DNA of 64,000 bases from JBCCOW01 sp038749105 (GCA_038749105.1 JBCDIM010000014.1:1-64000), one strand, 5' to 3'. Counted from the stretch's first letter, positions 1 to 10,941 are shown. Program-made: numbers and translations. Notes: a model not told the origin generated them from the sequence alone.

Positions 1-846
<846 letters not shown>

Positions 847-878
847 CGCGTCGTGACCAAGCCAAAATTTGAAAAACT

Positions 879-919
879 GCCGCGTTCCCGACCCTAAATC
901 GGGACGCGGCTGTCTTTTT
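879..919 (+). terminator. Rho-independent terminator of pnp
   Basis: A GC-rich inverted repeat (gccgcgttcccga pairing with tcgggacgcggc, one bulge) around a short AT loop is followed by a T5 run. It lies just after the pnp stop codon. Confidence 0.85.
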
Positions 920-1187
920 GATTCAGGGATTACCCTACCTTCACGGCCTAGAACACGCCTTTGGGGTACCGAGATGAACGTTTTGTGCTAATCTTGCGTC
1001 ATGGTCTAGGGGTGCGACTAGCGCAGCCTTGTCGTGCTCTGACATGCCATCTGGTCCACGGGCTTTCGGATCATCCGATCATGGCTTACCCGCCCGACCC
1101 GATCCGGAGTGGACCAACCTTGGGCAATCGCCTGGGCGTTCGCCGCCTGCCGTGTTTCATTTCGCACCACCTAGAGGGCTGAGCATC
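920..1187 (+). other. Long leader region upstream of the cold-shock gene
   Basis: This stretch separates the pnp terminator from the cold-shock gene start. An open frame runs into the gene from 1029, but its extra N-terminus (residues 1-53) has no cold-shock features. A long untranslated leader is common for cold-shock genes, so this is probably 5' UTR plus promoter. I see no convincing -35/-10 pair and no riboswitch. Confidence 0.4.
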
Positions 1188-1445
1188 ATGCCGTACACCA
1201 ACGAAAAACACGATACCGAACAGATCGAAGGGGCTGTGAAGTGGTTTGACCCTAAGAAGGGCTTCGGGTTTATCGTCGGACCCGACGGACAAGACGTGTT
1301 TGTGCACTTCAGCCAGATCATTGTCGATGGCTTTAAAACTCTGCAAGACGATCAGCGCGTGACCTATGAGCTGATCGAGGGCGACAAGGGGTACCAGGCC
1401 CAGGGCGTTCGCCCGGTCGTGGACCCCGAGCAGGCCGTTGGCTAA
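1188..1445 (+). CDS. Cold-shock domain protein (CspA family)
   Basis: A small single-stranded nucleic-acid-binding protein of 85 residues that probably acts as an RNA chaperone. It carries both RNA-binding motifs of the cold-shock fold: RNP1-like KWFDPKKGFGFI and RNP2-like VFVHFSQI, followed by the usual basic/acidic end of the barrel. An N-terminal extension of about 14 polar residues precedes the domain. I chose the ATG at 1188 rather than the longer open frame because the domain begins about 14 residues later and family members are 65-90 residues long. It stands alone, with its own long leader. Confidence 0.93.
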   Translation: MPYTNEKHDTEQIEGAVKWFDPKKGFGFIVGPDGQDVFVHFSQIIVDGFKTLQDDQRVTYELIEGDKGYQAQGVRPVVDPEQAVG

Positions 1446-1475
1446 ACACCATCCGCCAGCCTGGCCCGACTGTGC

Positions 1476-2783
1476 TCAGGTTGTGTGGACCGGCGGCGGC
1501 TCCGAAGCCGCCCCGCTGTCGACGAGCTCTGAATCCTGATCCGGCGCATCCTCACGCCGGGCCACCACCCCCAGTTCGCGTGCCCGCAGTACTCGGCTGT
1601 AGCGATACCCCGCCACGATCAGAGACGTATAGATCATAAAGAACACCAGCAGTAACCAACGCCAGCGTGCCTCGAAGGCGACCATTGTGACCCCGATGGT
1701 CGCGAAGAGCACCGCGATGCCATACATCGTCAGCACCGCTTGGATCGTGCTCAGGCCTGACCGCTTGAGCATGTGGTGGAGGTGCATCGCATCGGGGGCA
1801 AAGATGGGTTTGCCATCCAGCTTCCGCCGAACGATCGCCAGCGATGAGTCGAGGATCGGCAGCGCGAAGACCACGAGGCAGGCCGTGACATACTTCAGCG
1901 GTTGCACCCCGGCGTTCTCCCCGAACAGCAGGAACATCGCCACGCACAGGTAGCCCAGCAGCAGGGAGCCGGCGTCCCCCATGAAGATCGAGGCTGGCCG
2001 GAAGTTGTACGGGAGGAACCCGACCACCGCCCCGAGGATCGCCAAGCACATCACGATCCGCGTGGCGTCGCCACTCCCCGGGACGCGGGTCGCCACGATC
2101 CCCGCGATAATGAGAAACCCGGTGATGGCGATCGCCGTCACGCCGGCCGCCAACCCGTCCATACCATCGATGAGGTTCAAGGCGTTGCAGCCGCCGATGA
2201 CCAAGACCCCGATGAGCAGCGCCCCGCCGTAGTACACGGCCCAGCCGGGGATCATCTCGCCCAGCCCGATGAGGTTGACTAAGCCCTGGGTGATGTTCGT
2301 CCCGACGTTCTGAGACGCCAAGGCCGCGGCAGCGATGAGTTGCCCGCCGATCTTCACCCGTGCACGGATGCCATACACATCGTCGAAAAGGCCGCAGAGC
2401 GTGATCGCCGCGGCACCGATGATCAGGCTGCCGGGCAGGGCCACGCTGCGGTCATAGCCCGGGATACCCAGGTAAACCAGCAGGATGCCCGCCAACCACC
2501 CAAAGAACAGAGCGATCCCACCGAGGTAGGCGACGGGCGCGGTGTGGTTCTTCCGTCTTGCGTCGGGAACGTCCACGATGCCGTTGTCGATAGCCAGCCG
2601 GCGGAACAGCGGCGTCACCAGCAGCGTGACGAGAAACGCCACCGCCAGCACGGGCAAGAACTGATCAACCGAGACGGCCGGCCAGATCCACTCGCTCGCG
2701 TCGTCCGGCATGGTGGCCGAGGCTGCCGGGGCCTCCGGGACTTGGGCAAGCTGCAGCGGCAGGGGGGTCGCAGACAGGCTCAC
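1476..2783 (-). CDS. WecA/MraY-family undecaprenyl-phosphate glycosylphosphotransferase
   Basis: A 435-residue polytopic inner-membrane enzyme that moves a sugar-1-phosphate from a UDP-sugar to undecaprenyl phosphate, the first step in building a lipid-linked polysaccharide. Family motifs: DVPDARRKNHTAPVAYLGG, the Asp motif LIDGMDGLAAG, FMGDAGSLLLGY, and the cytoplasmic HLHHML histidine motif. There are about ten or eleven hydrophobic segments. The start is a GTG at 2783 that overlaps the stop of the upstream epimerase gene by four bases, implying translational coupling. It is the last gene of the exopolysaccharide operon. Being in that operon, it is more likely the WecA-like initiator than MraY of the cell wall; the exact sugar cannot be read. 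Confidence 0.92.
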   Translation of the reverse strand: MSLSATPLPLQLAQVPEAPAASATMPDDASEWIWPAVSVDQFLPVLAVAFLVTLLVTPLFRRLAIDNGIVDVPDARRKNHTAPVAYLGGIALFFGWLAGILLVYLGIPGYDRSVALPGSLIIGAAAITLCGLFDDVYGIRARVKIGGQLIAAAALASQNVGTNITQGLVNLIGLGEMIPGWAVYYGGALLIGVLVIGGCNALNLIDGMDGLAAGVTAIAITGFLIIAGIVATRVPGSGDATRIVMCLAILGAVVGFLPYNFRPASIFMGDAGSLLLGYLCVAMFLLFGENAGVQPLKYVTACLVVFALPILDSSLAIVRRKLDGKPIFAPDAMHLHHMLKRSGLSTIQAVLTMYGIAVLFATIGVTMVAFEARWRWLLLVFFMIYTSLIVAGYRYSRVLRARELGVVARREDAPDQDSELVDSGAASEPPPVHTT

Positions 2784-3808
2784 GGCCCACCCCCGCCCGA
2801 AGCCGTCGATGTCCCCACCGCACCAGGCCCGGCCATCGCCGTTGCGACTAACTCGGAAAGGGTCTGATCCAGATCAAACCGCCGCTCAAACCCGATCAGC
2901 CCGCGCAGCCGTGCCGTGTCCGGCATGCGGCAGGGGGTGTCCTCGAACCCCTCTCCGTAGACTGCCTGATACGGCACCAGCCTGACCTCGGATTCTGGCC
3001 CGCCCGCCGCCGACACCACACCGATCACCCGCTCGGCAAGCTCGCGGATCGTCACGGTATGGTCGGCCCCAACGTTGACCGCCAGCCCGAGCGCATCGTC
3101 GCACCGCAGCAGCTCAGGCAGCGCGGCCGTCACATCGCGCACATCGCAGAATGCCCGCGTCTGCGAGCCGTCCCCGTACACTTCCAGCGGCTGTCCGGCC
3201 ACCGCCCGTTCGACAAACCGCGGCACCACCATCCCGTAGCGACCGACCTGCCTCGGCCCGATCGTGTTGAAGAGCCGCACGACCACCGCCTGCAGCCCGT
3301 GACGCCGAGCCATATCGAGCGCCAGGTGCTCATCGATCGCCTTGGTCAGCCCGTAGCTCCAGCGCGACGCCGAGGTGGGGCCAAACAGCAGGTCTTGGTC
3401 TTCACGTAACGGGAGGTTTGGGTTCTTTCCGTAGACCTCTGAGGACGAGGCGATGAGCACGCGCAAGCCGTGGTCGGCGCAGGCCCGCAAAACCCCAACG
3501 GTCTGATCCACGTTGTTCTGGATCATGCCCGCCGGGTCTTCAACGATCAGCCGAACCCCGACCGACGCCGCGAGGTGAAAAACCTCATCGACCCCGTCGA
3601 GCACACCGGGCTGCGATAAGACCTCGGCAGCCCGGCCTTCGATCAGTTCGCAGCGAGGCCCCAACAGACCCGAGATGTTCTCCCGCCGCCCGGTGGAGAA
3701 GTCGTCCACCAGCCGGACCGATCGCCCCTGGGACAGCAGCCGCTCAGCGAGGTGCGAGCCGATAAACCCCGCCCCACCGGTGATCAGGGACAGGACTGGA
3801 GCGGGCAT
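2780..3808 (-). CDS. NAD-dependent nucleotide-sugar epimerase/dehydratase
   Basis: A 342-residue extended short-chain dehydrogenase that probably epimerises or decarboxylates a UDP-sugar to supply the polysaccharide. The N-terminus carries the Rossmann motif TGGAGFIGSHLAERLL. The catalytic Ser-Tyr-Lys set is visible as SSSEVYGKN followed by SYGLTKAIDE (YxxxK). GPTSASRWSYGLTK resembles UDP-glucose 4-epimerase-like and UDP-glucuronate decarboxylase-like proteins; the substrate cannot be fixed from sequence alone. It follows the Wzz-like gene by about 160 bases and overlaps the next gene by four bases. Confidence 0.9.
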   Translation of the reverse strand: MPAPVLSLITGGAGFIGSHLAERLLSQGRSVRLVDDFSTGRRENISGLLGPRCELIEGRAAEVLSQPGVLDGVDEVFHLAASVGVRLIVEDPAGMIQNNVDQTVGVLRACADHGLRVLIASSSEVYGKNPNLPLREDQDLLFGPTSASRWSYGLTKAIDEHLALDMARRHGLQAVVVRLFNTIGPRQVGRYGMVVPRFVERAVAGQPLEVYGDGSQTRAFCDVRDVTAALPELLRCDDALGLAVNVGADHTVTIRELAERVIGVVSAAGGPESEVRLVPYQAVYGEGFEDTPCRMPDTARLRGLIGFERRFDLDQTLSELVATAMAGPGAVGTSTASGGGGP

Positions 3809-3972
3809 AGGCTGGACCGGTTCGGGACAGGAAAGCTAGAGCAGACGGGCAAGCCAAGGTGCCGCGGTTGACCGGGGCGGTGCGGCGGGGGCGGCGGCGG
3901 GGATGAGGGCCGGATTACCGGCAAGCTGAGTGCGGGTCGCGGGCCCGGGGTTGGCCCAGCCGCGTCGGGGGG

Positions 3973-6366
3973 TCAGTCCTGATCAAACGTCTTCTTGTTC
4001 ACGTCTTCGGCGTCTTGACGCTGCAGCGCGTCGAGGGCGTCAGCACCGTCATCGGGGGTATGCCCGTTCGTGCCATTGGTGCCGTTGGTGCCACGACTCC
4101 CGTTGGCGGTCTCTGCGATCACCTCGCTCTTGTCCGCTCGATCGGCACCCCGGCTGCCCTTCACCGCGGCCGAGGCCCGGCGTTGGCCCGGCTGGCGGTA
4201 ACGGAAAAACTCCTGGTAGTTCTTGCGGTAATAGCCCCCGGCGGCGGACTTCACGCCGTTGAGGATCACACCGAGCAGGTCGGCACGGTGGCCGTCGAGC
4301 TGATTGATCATGCGGTTCAGCATGCCGCTCTGGTCCTCGCCGGCCCGCACGACGATCGCGATCGCGTCGACGTATTTAGCCATGATCCGGGCTTCGTTGG
4401 TCAGCAGGGCGGGGGGGCAGTCCAAGACGACCACATCGAACCGGCTCTCGAGCTGACCCAGCAGGCTGCGGAACGACGCGGACTCGAGCAGTTCCGAAGA
4501 CAGGCCACCAGGGTGACCCGCGGGGAGCACGAACAGGTTCGGCAGCTCGGGGTCTTCCACGATCACCTCGGATACGTCGTTGATCTCACCCTGCAGGTGC
4601 TGGTAAAGGCCGCGGTCGTCGGAGATCCGCATCAGGCCCGCCACACCAGACCGCTGCAGGTTTGCGTCGATCAGGATCGCTCGCCGGCCGTTCTGGGCCA
4701 GGCTCGCCACCAGGTTCTGGGCCACGGATGTCGTGCCGGACTCGGGCTGAGCCCCGACCAGCGCGACGGTCTTGTAGCCCCGCCGATCGATCTTCGACAG
4801 CAGGTTGGTTCGCACCTGGCGGAACGACTCGCTGAGCAGGCTGTTGGGATAGTGCTCGACCACCCGCTCGACCGCGTCGGGCTCGACCGGGTCGTCCTTG
4901 AGATGGGGGACGACGCCGAGAAGATTGGCATTGGGGACCAGCTTGACGTCCGAGGGGCTTCGGATGTGCTTGTCGAGCATCTCGCGGAGCACCACGAGCA
5001 TCGCCATCGCCGCGACGTAGACCGCGATGTAGATGCCCATCAGCCGGACCGGCCGGGGGTAGCTCTGCTGGGTTCGGGACGCCGGCTGGAACAGGCTGGC
5101 GAGCGCCGCGTCGGGGCGGTTCTCGGTGAGCGTGATGTCCTGCTGCGCGGTGATGGCCGAGTTGAGCCGACGCTCGGCACGGGCCTGCGATTTCTCGATG
5201 TCCTCGTACTGATTCAGCAGGCCTTGTAGATCCCGCATCTGCTGCTCGGCGGGCTGGATGTCCTCGGTGAGCTTGGCGAGGTTCTTCTGCTGGCTCTCGA
5301 GGGTGGATCGGGTTTGGTCCAGCAGCGCGATGCGGTCTTTAAGGAAGAGCTCCTGGATCTTCTGCTCGCGGATCTTCTCTTGGGCGGTGATCTCACGATC
5401 GATGCCTTCGATAATCGGAGAAGCGGTCCCCATGCCCGCGGCAAGCCGCTCAACCCGGCGGACCCGCAGCCCAAGGATGATGTTGTCAATCCGCGAGATC
5501 TCGGGTGATCGTTCGAGCCGACGGTACTGATCAGACGAAGGTGTGCCGGGGCCTTCTTCAAGGCTCTTGACCTGGCTCTCGAGGCTGGTCTCGAGCTGCT
5601 GGATGAAGTTGTTGGTCTGCAGACGCTGGGCGATGAGCCCGTTGTACACACGGGATGCTTCGGTCTCGTTCGCACGCAGCGTCGGGAGGTTGTTCTGCTC
5701 AAGGAACCGGTTCTTCCGCTGGTTGTAGAGCTCGATGTCTTCACGGGCCTGGCGCTCGTCTTCGACAAAGGTGCTGCGGAGGTCGTCGCCGCTCCGCTCG
5801 CGGTCGATCTGAAGCCGACGCTGGTAGACGTCAAGGGTCTGGCTCAGCAGCACCGAGGCGTCTTGCTCGAACTCCGTCTCGATTGCGACCCGGACCAGCG
5901 AATCGGCGGACCCGCGGGCAACCTGCAGCAGGTTGAGCCGGAAGGCTTCGACGGCCTGATCCACATCGCCGTTGAATGACTGGTACCACGCGGTCGCGCG
6001 GACTTCCGGCTGGGTCATGACCTGCCGCGCCAAGAGCTCGCCCTTGAGCCGTTCCATCTCGCGTGCCCGCAGGCTCAGGATCCGGCCGCCCGACGCACCC
6101 GCGTCGGGGAGGATGTCGTAGGTCTCTTGTGGGAGCTGGAAAGCGAGCTGGGCAACCGTCCGATAACGAGCGGCCCGCGTATCGAGGATGTACCAGCACC
6201 CCAAGCCTGCCACGAGCCCGACCATGCCGGTAATCACGATCAGCAGGGCGTGGCTGCGGAACAGCCGGATGGGGTCGACAGGTTTAAACCGCCCCATGCC
6301 TTGCGGCGGGGCGGTGCCTGTGGTGGCCCCGATCGGCGGGATGGTGGATAGCGGGTTGGCGGTCAT
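3973..6366 (-). CDS. Wzz-type chain-length regulator with BY-kinase-like domain, degenerate P-loop
   Basis: A 797-residue inner-membrane protein that probably controls polysaccharide chain length and export. A first membrane helix lies near residues 39-61, a long periplasmic coiled coil at about 180-410, and a second helix at about 443-460. A cytoplasmic CpsD/CapB/Wzc-type ATPase domain follows. Its P-loop at 538-547 reads GAQPESGTTS where active kinases have PGEGKST, so the Walker A lysine is a threonine. The Walker A' segment is LIDANLQRSG instead of the usual DxDxR type. The Walker B-like VVVLDCPP at about 645-652 is present. The tail has a tyrosine cluster (YYRKNYQEFFRY) and then a low-complexity NGTNGTNG stretch. 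A good Shine-Dalgarno (GAGGAAG) precedes the ATG. The domain assignment is firm; kinase activity is doubtful. Confidence 0.9.
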   Translation of the reverse strand: MTANPLSTIPPIGATTGTAPPQGMGRFKPVDPIRLFRSHALLIVITGMVGLVAGLGCWYILDTRAARYRTVAQLAFQLPQETYDILPDAGASGGRILSLRAREMERLKGELLARQVMTQPEVRATAWYQSFNGDVDQAVEAFRLNLLQVARGSADSLVRVAIETEFEQDASVLLSQTLDVYQRRLQIDRERSGDDLRSTFVEDERQAREDIELYNQRKNRFLEQNNLPTLRANETEASRVYNGLIAQRLQTNNFIQQLETSLESQVKSLEEGPGTPSSDQYRRLERSPEISRIDNIILGLRVRRVERLAAGMGTASPIIEGIDREITAQEKIREQKIQELFLKDRIALLDQTRSTLESQQKNLAKLTEDIQPAEQQMRDLQGLLNQYEDIEKSQARAERRLNSAITAQQDITLTENRPDAALASLFQPASRTQQSYPRPVRLMGIYIAVYVAAMAMLVVLREMLDKHIRSPSDVKLVPNANLLGVVPHLKDDPVEPDAVERVVEHYPNSLLSESFRQVRTNLLSKIDRRGYKTVALVGAQPESGTTSVAQNLVASLAQNGRRAILIDANLQRSGVAGLMRISDDRGLYQHLQGEINDVSEVIVEDPELPNLFVLPAGHPGGLSSELLESASFRSLLGQLESRFDVVVLDCPPALLTNEARIMAKYVDAIAIVVRAGEDQSGMLNRMINQLDGHRADLLGVILNGVKSAAGGYYRKNYQEFFRYRQPGQRRASAAVKGSRGADRADKSEVIAETANGSRGTNGTNGTNGHTPDDGADALDALQRQDAEDVNKKTFDQD

Positions 6367-6387
6367 CAGGTGCTTCCTCGGATCAGT

Positions 6388-9300
6388 TTACCGGCTATCC
6401 AGACGCCTCAGGACGGCTTCTGCGCGCTCGCTAGCGGGTTTATCGTTTACCTGCCGGGCGGCCTTGATCGCGGCGTTGGCCTCAATCTCGGCTTTCCGGT
6501 ACGCCCCACGCGCCAAGTGCAACTCCGCGAGGTGCACCAGCGTCAGGGGCAGGGGTCGGCCCTTGCTGGCGACCGCGAGCCGACGCGATTCCTCCAGCTT
6601 CTGTTCGGCCTCGTCGTAGCGTTCAAGCTGGAGGAGGCTGAACCCGATCGTGTCCACTACCTCGGGCACACCCGGCCGAAGCTCGTTGGCGCGGCGGGCG
6701 TAACGCAGGGCTCGCTCGGACTCACCGAGCTCCTCGGCGAGGATCACCGCAAGGTTATTCAGGCTGCTGAAGTCGTCGGGCTGACTCTCTAAGGCCCGCT
6801 CGTAGGCGGCGGCCGCCTCGGCATGACGGTTGTCCGCGTGCAACGCCTGAGCCAGGAGCGAGTCCAAACGGCCGCGGCGATCGGGGCTGAGACCCCCACG
6901 GTCAACCTCCTTCAGGATCTCCGCCACACGCGCGAACTCGCCGGCATCAAAGTGGTGAAGGCTTCGATAGGTCGCCGTGTCCACGCCACGCGACGCCCCA
7001 AGTGTGTCTTCGAGCCAGGCCACCGCTGCGTCGCCGCTGTCCGCCCGCAGGAACTGACGCACCACGACCGATTCGACCCGCCGCTCGAGCTTGCCATTGA
7101 GCAGCACCGCGAAGAGGTTCCGGCCAGGCTCCGTCTGCCCGGTTGCGATCAGCGCCCGGGCCTTGATCGCCTCGAGGAGCGGACGGCCATTCATAAGCAA
7201 CACATGGTCTTCCGCGGCGGCGATCACCTCACTAAAACGTTCCTGCTCGATGAGCACATCGAAGATCGCGGCGAGCGTCTGCGGCGACGGAGCGAGGTTG
7301 AGGCTCTGCTGGAGGCGGTCGATCGCACGGTCCGGCTGCCCGTCCAACGCAAGCAGTTGACCCGCGGCCGTGTACCACTCGGGCGTGGCTCGCTCGGTCT
7401 CCAACACCTCGGAGGCCAATACGGCAGCCTCGCCAAAGCTGCCTTCTCGCTGGAGGACGCTGATCAGCAGCCGGCGGCTGTTATCGTCGTCTGGCATTTG
7501 GCTCAGGAGGCTGCGCAGCTCTCGGATGGCCTGGCTCTTTGTCGAGATATCCAACGCGAGCAGGCGGGCCCGGAGGCGTCGGGCGGGACGGACCTCGTCC
7601 CCCGCTTCGATCAGCGTCTCGAGCTCGCCGATCGCCTCGGCCCGCCGCTCGGGGACGGCCGCGAGCGTCTGAGCCCGCAAGAGCCGGATCTGCCCGTTGT
7701 CCGGGTATTGGACCAGCGCAGCGGTCATGCCATCAATCGCGGCATCTCGGTCTCCGCGGAGGTTTGACAGCTGAGCGGTGAGCAAGACGCGGCGGGGTGA
7801 TGGCTCCATACGGGCGACATAGCCCGCGGCTTCTTCGGCCAGGTCGAGCCGGACGCAGGCCGCGGCCAGCTTCGCCAGCAGATCGCCGTCCTGCGGATCA
7901 AGCTCCAAGAGCTCACGGTAAATCGCCACCGCTCGGTCGGCCCGGTTCGTTTGCGCGAGATAGTCCGCCAGCTGCAGGCTCGCGGTCCGGTCTTCGGCGG
8001 GCTCTAACTCAACAGCACGCTCGAACGCGGCGACCGCCTCGGGCGGCCGGTTGGTCTGGACGTAGAACCGCGCGACCGCGAGATGGTCTTGGGCGGTGGC
8101 GTCTGGGCCGCGACGCGTGAGGTGGTCGACCAACACCTTCTCGGCGAGATCGTTCCGCCCCATATTCATGCGCACCTGGGCGAGCACCGCCGAGTCGGCG
8201 AGCCCGGCATCCTGTGCGTCCAGCAGGCCTTCGGCAACCTGGAGGGCTTCGTCGAAACGCTCCAGCCGTGAAAACAGCAGGGCGAGTGATCGCCGGTTGG
8301 TGAGGTCTTCCGGGTTCGCCTCGGCAATCCGACGGCGTTCCGCGATCACCCGCTCCGGATCACCTTGGGTGCCTTCGAACGCGAAGTAGTTGGAACGGAC
8401 CGCCGGGTTGTTGGGCCGGATCGCGTAGGCACGCCGGATCAACTCAAGAGCCTCGGCCGTCTGGCCCTTGTTCTGCCGGATCAGGGCGAGGCCGAGCAGC
8501 GAACGGACCAACCGGGTGTTCTGGCGGAGCGCTGTCTCGAAAGCAACTTCGGCACCGTCGAGGTCGCCGTTGCGGGTCTCGAGCTGGCCGAGCTGCTCCC
8601 AGAGGCCTGCATCGACACTATTGATCTCCAGAGCTCGCTTAAGGAAGGTAATGGCTTCGTCGAGATTGCCGGCCCGTTCGGCCAACCGTGCCTGGATGGC
8701 GTTGCCTTCGACCAGGTCGAGATTATCGCGGGCCGCCCGAGTGGCGTAGCCACGGGCCCGATCGAGCTGGTCGTCTTCAAGGGCAAAATCGAAAGCGGCG
8801 AGGATCACGCTGCGGTGGTCCGGCGACTCGGCCTCGGCTTCAGCCAAGATCGCTCGGCTGCGCTCGGTGTTGCCCTGTCGGTCGAAGAAGCGGGCGCGAG
8901 CCACCTTCTTTGCGACCGGGTCTTCTTGGTCGCGGAGCATGAGGGTGGCTAACTCGTCATCTGATAACGTCTCGCCGCCGAGCTGTTTCACAAGCAGTTC
9001 GAGCCGATCGGACTCAGCCCCGAGCGCCTTGGCACGTTGGGCCAGAGCAAGCCGTTCGTCGGCCTGCTCCTCAGGAGTCAGCAACAGCTCCTGGACCACC
9101 AGCGAGGCGTTGTCCGGGTTGGCTGCGGCTGCAGCGCGGATCGCCTTGAGTGCATCCTCTGTCCGCCCCATCCGCCGGAGGATTGAAGCACGCGTGATGG
9201 CGGCACGAACGTCGGTGGGGTCGTCCTTGGCGTCGAGCACCTCCAATGCCGCTTCGGGCCGATCGGACAACTCGTGGTATCGCGTCAGCAGGAGCTGCGC

Positions 9301-10941
9301 TCGCGCGTTGTCGGGCTCTTGAGCAAGGACGAGGTCGAGCTGGAGCTTGGCGGGTTCGAGGTCTCGCTGATTGATGAGCAGGCCCGCGAGTCGGAGGCGG
9401 GTCGTAAGGGGGTTGAGGCCCGGAACGACCCGGGAGAGCTCGATCGCCATTTCGTAGCGTCGGATGGCGGCGGTCGGCTGACCACTGCGATCCAGGGCTT
9501 CAGCCGACAACGCGAGCAGGCGGAGATCCCGGTTATCGATCGCGTCGGAGGCTCGGGTGAGCCGGTTGGCGGCGCTCATCCACTGCTCCCGGGCGTAATC
9601 GATGCGGCCCAGCAGGCTATCGGTTACCCGTGGATTGACCTGCTTATTGACCAGCGTCAGCGCGGCGTCTTTGGCTTCGGCGAGATACGCCTCGCGTTCG
9701 GCACCCTTTGGGCTGGACAGGGCACGCTGAATCAGCAGGTCGGCGTAGGCGAAGATCGCGTCGTCTCGGGCTGCGTTGTTGGCGAAGTAGTCGAGGACAA
9801 GGTCACGGTCGCCTGGGGTGCGGGCACGATCGAGCTCTGCTGCGGCTTGGTCGAGCTCGCCGATCGACCGGAGCGCGTTGCCGTAGTGCAGGCGCAGCAG
9901 GGGGTCATCGGGGCGGTACTTGAGGCCGGTCAGCAAGACGTCGACCTGCCGGCGGTTCGCGGCACGCCGAGCTTCGCGCTGGGCCTCGGGCGAGTCGTAC
10001 TCGACCAACCCGATGACCGCCGGCTGGAAGCGGGCCGCAAACACCACGAGGCGCCGATCCACGCCCTCGGCCATTGCGGCCTCGGCAAACCGCTTAGCCA
10101 CCGTCTGGAGCTCTTCGGAGTTTTCCTGGCCCGCCGTCCGCAGCGTCTCAAGGTGGTAGTACAGCCGCTGCGGGTCGTTGGGCTCAGACTCGGCAAGGCT
10201 CCGGGTCAGGCTTGTGGCGTCTTCACGGAGCTTGCTGACGAGTTCGGGGCGTTGGTTCGAGCGTCGCAGCCGGTTGGCCTCGTTGATCTTCCAACGGGCC
10301 AGGTAAAACGCAGCCCGCACATCTTCGGGGTCCTCGGCGAGGATCCGCTCGAGGTCATCAGCGGCCTGCTGGCGTTGATCCACCGCCATCTGGTCGGTGA
10401 GCCGGCGGGTGCGGGCGATGCCGCGGGCGCGGATGGCGGCCCGGTTCTCGGGGGACACGTCCAGCGCGGCCTGGGCGTCGGCTTCGAGTTGGGCTACCAG
10501 CTGCCGGCCACCCATCAAGTGCGTCAGGTCGTACAGCAGGTCGAAGTGATAGCTCTGGTACTCCGGGATGTCGGGGTACTTGTCTGCAAGGTCTTTCGCT
10601 TGCCTGCGGATGTTGCCAAGGTGTTGCTGCGCGTCGGGGCCGTCCTTGGCCTGGTACTTGCGGAGCAGCTCGATAGAACGCAGCAGCTCTTCGGGGTTCT
10701 GGCCTTTCGAATAGGCGCGGTAGGCAAACAGGGCGGCGCTGCGGAGTGCGCTGCTGGCCCCTTCGATGTCCCCTTGGCTCATCGCCTGCTCGTAGCGGGC
10801 CTCGCGCTGACGCGACTGCTCGGCGTACTGCTCGGCGGTCGTCCCCTTGGCGTAAATGACCACACCGACAATCAGACCCGTCACGAGCACAATCGATGAT
10901 GTGAGGATGACGACGAATTTGGTATTGACTCGGGCAGCCAT
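6388..10941 (-). CDS. Giant TPR-repeat membrane protein of the exosortase locus (PrsT-like)
   Basis: A 1517-residue protein with one N-terminal membrane helix at about residues 8-30 (FVVILTSSIVLVTGLIVGVV). Nearly all the rest consists of tetratricopeptide repeats, with typical units such as DPEDVRAAFYLARWKINEA and ALEINSVDAGLWEQLGQLE. Long TPR proteins are regular partners of exosortase/PEP-CTERM polysaccharide loci, where they are thought to scaffold assembly in the periplasm. It starts 81 bases after the exosortase-EpsI gene and ends 21 bases before the Wzz/BY-kinase-like gene, so it is probably cotranscribed with both. No enzyme domain is visible. A second giant TPR gene with the same layout lies at 38046. 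Confidence 0.88.
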   Translation of the reverse strand: MAARVNTKFVVILTSSIVLVTGLIVGVVIYAKGTTAEQYAEQSRQREARYEQAMSQGDIEGASSALRSAALFAYRAYSKGQNPEELLRSIELLRKYQAKDGPDAQQHLGNIRRQAKDLADKYPDIPEYQSYHFDLLYDLTHLMGGRQLVAQLEADAQAALDVSPENRAAIRARGIARTRRLTDQMAVDQRQQAADDLERILAEDPEDVRAAFYLARWKINEANRLRRSNQRPELVSKLREDATSLTRSLAESEPNDPQRLYYHLETLRTAGQENSEELQTVAKRFAEAAMAEGVDRRLVVFAARFQPAVIGLVEYDSPEAQREARRAANRRQVDVLLTGLKYRPDDPLLRLHYGNALRSIGELDQAAAELDRARTPGDRDLVLDYFANNAARDDAIFAYADLLIQRALSSPKGAEREAYLAEAKDAALTLVNKQVNPRVTDSLLGRIDYAREQWMSAANRLTRASDAIDNRDLRLLALSAEALDRSGQPTAAIRRYEMAIELSRVVPGLNPLTTRLRLAGLLINQRDLEPAKLQLDLVLAQEPDNARAQLLLTRYHELSDRPEAALEVLDAKDDPTDVRAAITRASILRRMGRTEDALKAIRAAAAANPDNASLVVQELLLTPEEQADERLALAQRAKALGAESDRLELLVKQLGGETLSDDELATLMLRDQEDPVAKKVARARFFDRQGNTERSRAILAEAEAESPDHRSVILAAFDFALEDDQLDRARGYATRAARDNLDLVEGNAIQARLAERAGNLDEAITFLKRALEINSVDAGLWEQLGQLETRNGDLDGAEVAFETALRQNTRLVRSLLGLALIRQNKGQTAEALELIRRAYAIRPNNPAVRSNYFAFEGTQGDPERVIAERRRIAEANPEDLTNRRSLALLFSRLERFDEALQVAEGLLDAQDAGLADSAVLAQVRMNMGRNDLAEKVLVDHLTRRGPDATAQDHLAVARFYVQTNRPPEAVAAFERAVELEPAEDRTASLQLADYLAQTNRADRAVAIYRELLELDPQDGDLLAKLAAACVRLDLAEEAAGYVARMEPSPRRVLLTAQLSNLRGDRDAAIDGMTAALVQYPDNGQIRLLRAQTLAAVPERRAEAIGELETLIEAGDEVRPARRLRARLLALDISTKSQAIRELRSLLSQMPDDDNSRRLLISVLQREGSFGEAAVLASEVLETERATPEWYTAAGQLLALDGQPDRAIDRLQQSLNLAPSPQTLAAIFDVLIEQERFSEVIAAAEDHVLLMNGRPLLEAIKARALIATGQTEPGRNLFAVLLNGKLERRVESVVVRQFLRADSGDAAVAWLEDTLGASRGVDTATYRSLHHFDAGEFARVAEILKEVDRGGLSPDRRGRLDSLLAQALHADNRHAEAAAAYERALESQPDDFSSLNNLAVILAEELGESERALRYARRANELRPGVPEVVDTIGFSLLQLERYDEAEQKLEESRRLAVASKGRPLPLTLVHLAELHLARGAYRKAEIEANAAIKAARQVNDKPASERAEAVLRRLDSR

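Noticed and set aside
9274..10899. A 541-residue open frame on the plus strand
   Set aside because: It is antisense to the TPR gene at 6388, with no motifs; the minus-strand gene has a start, a membrane helix and repeats.
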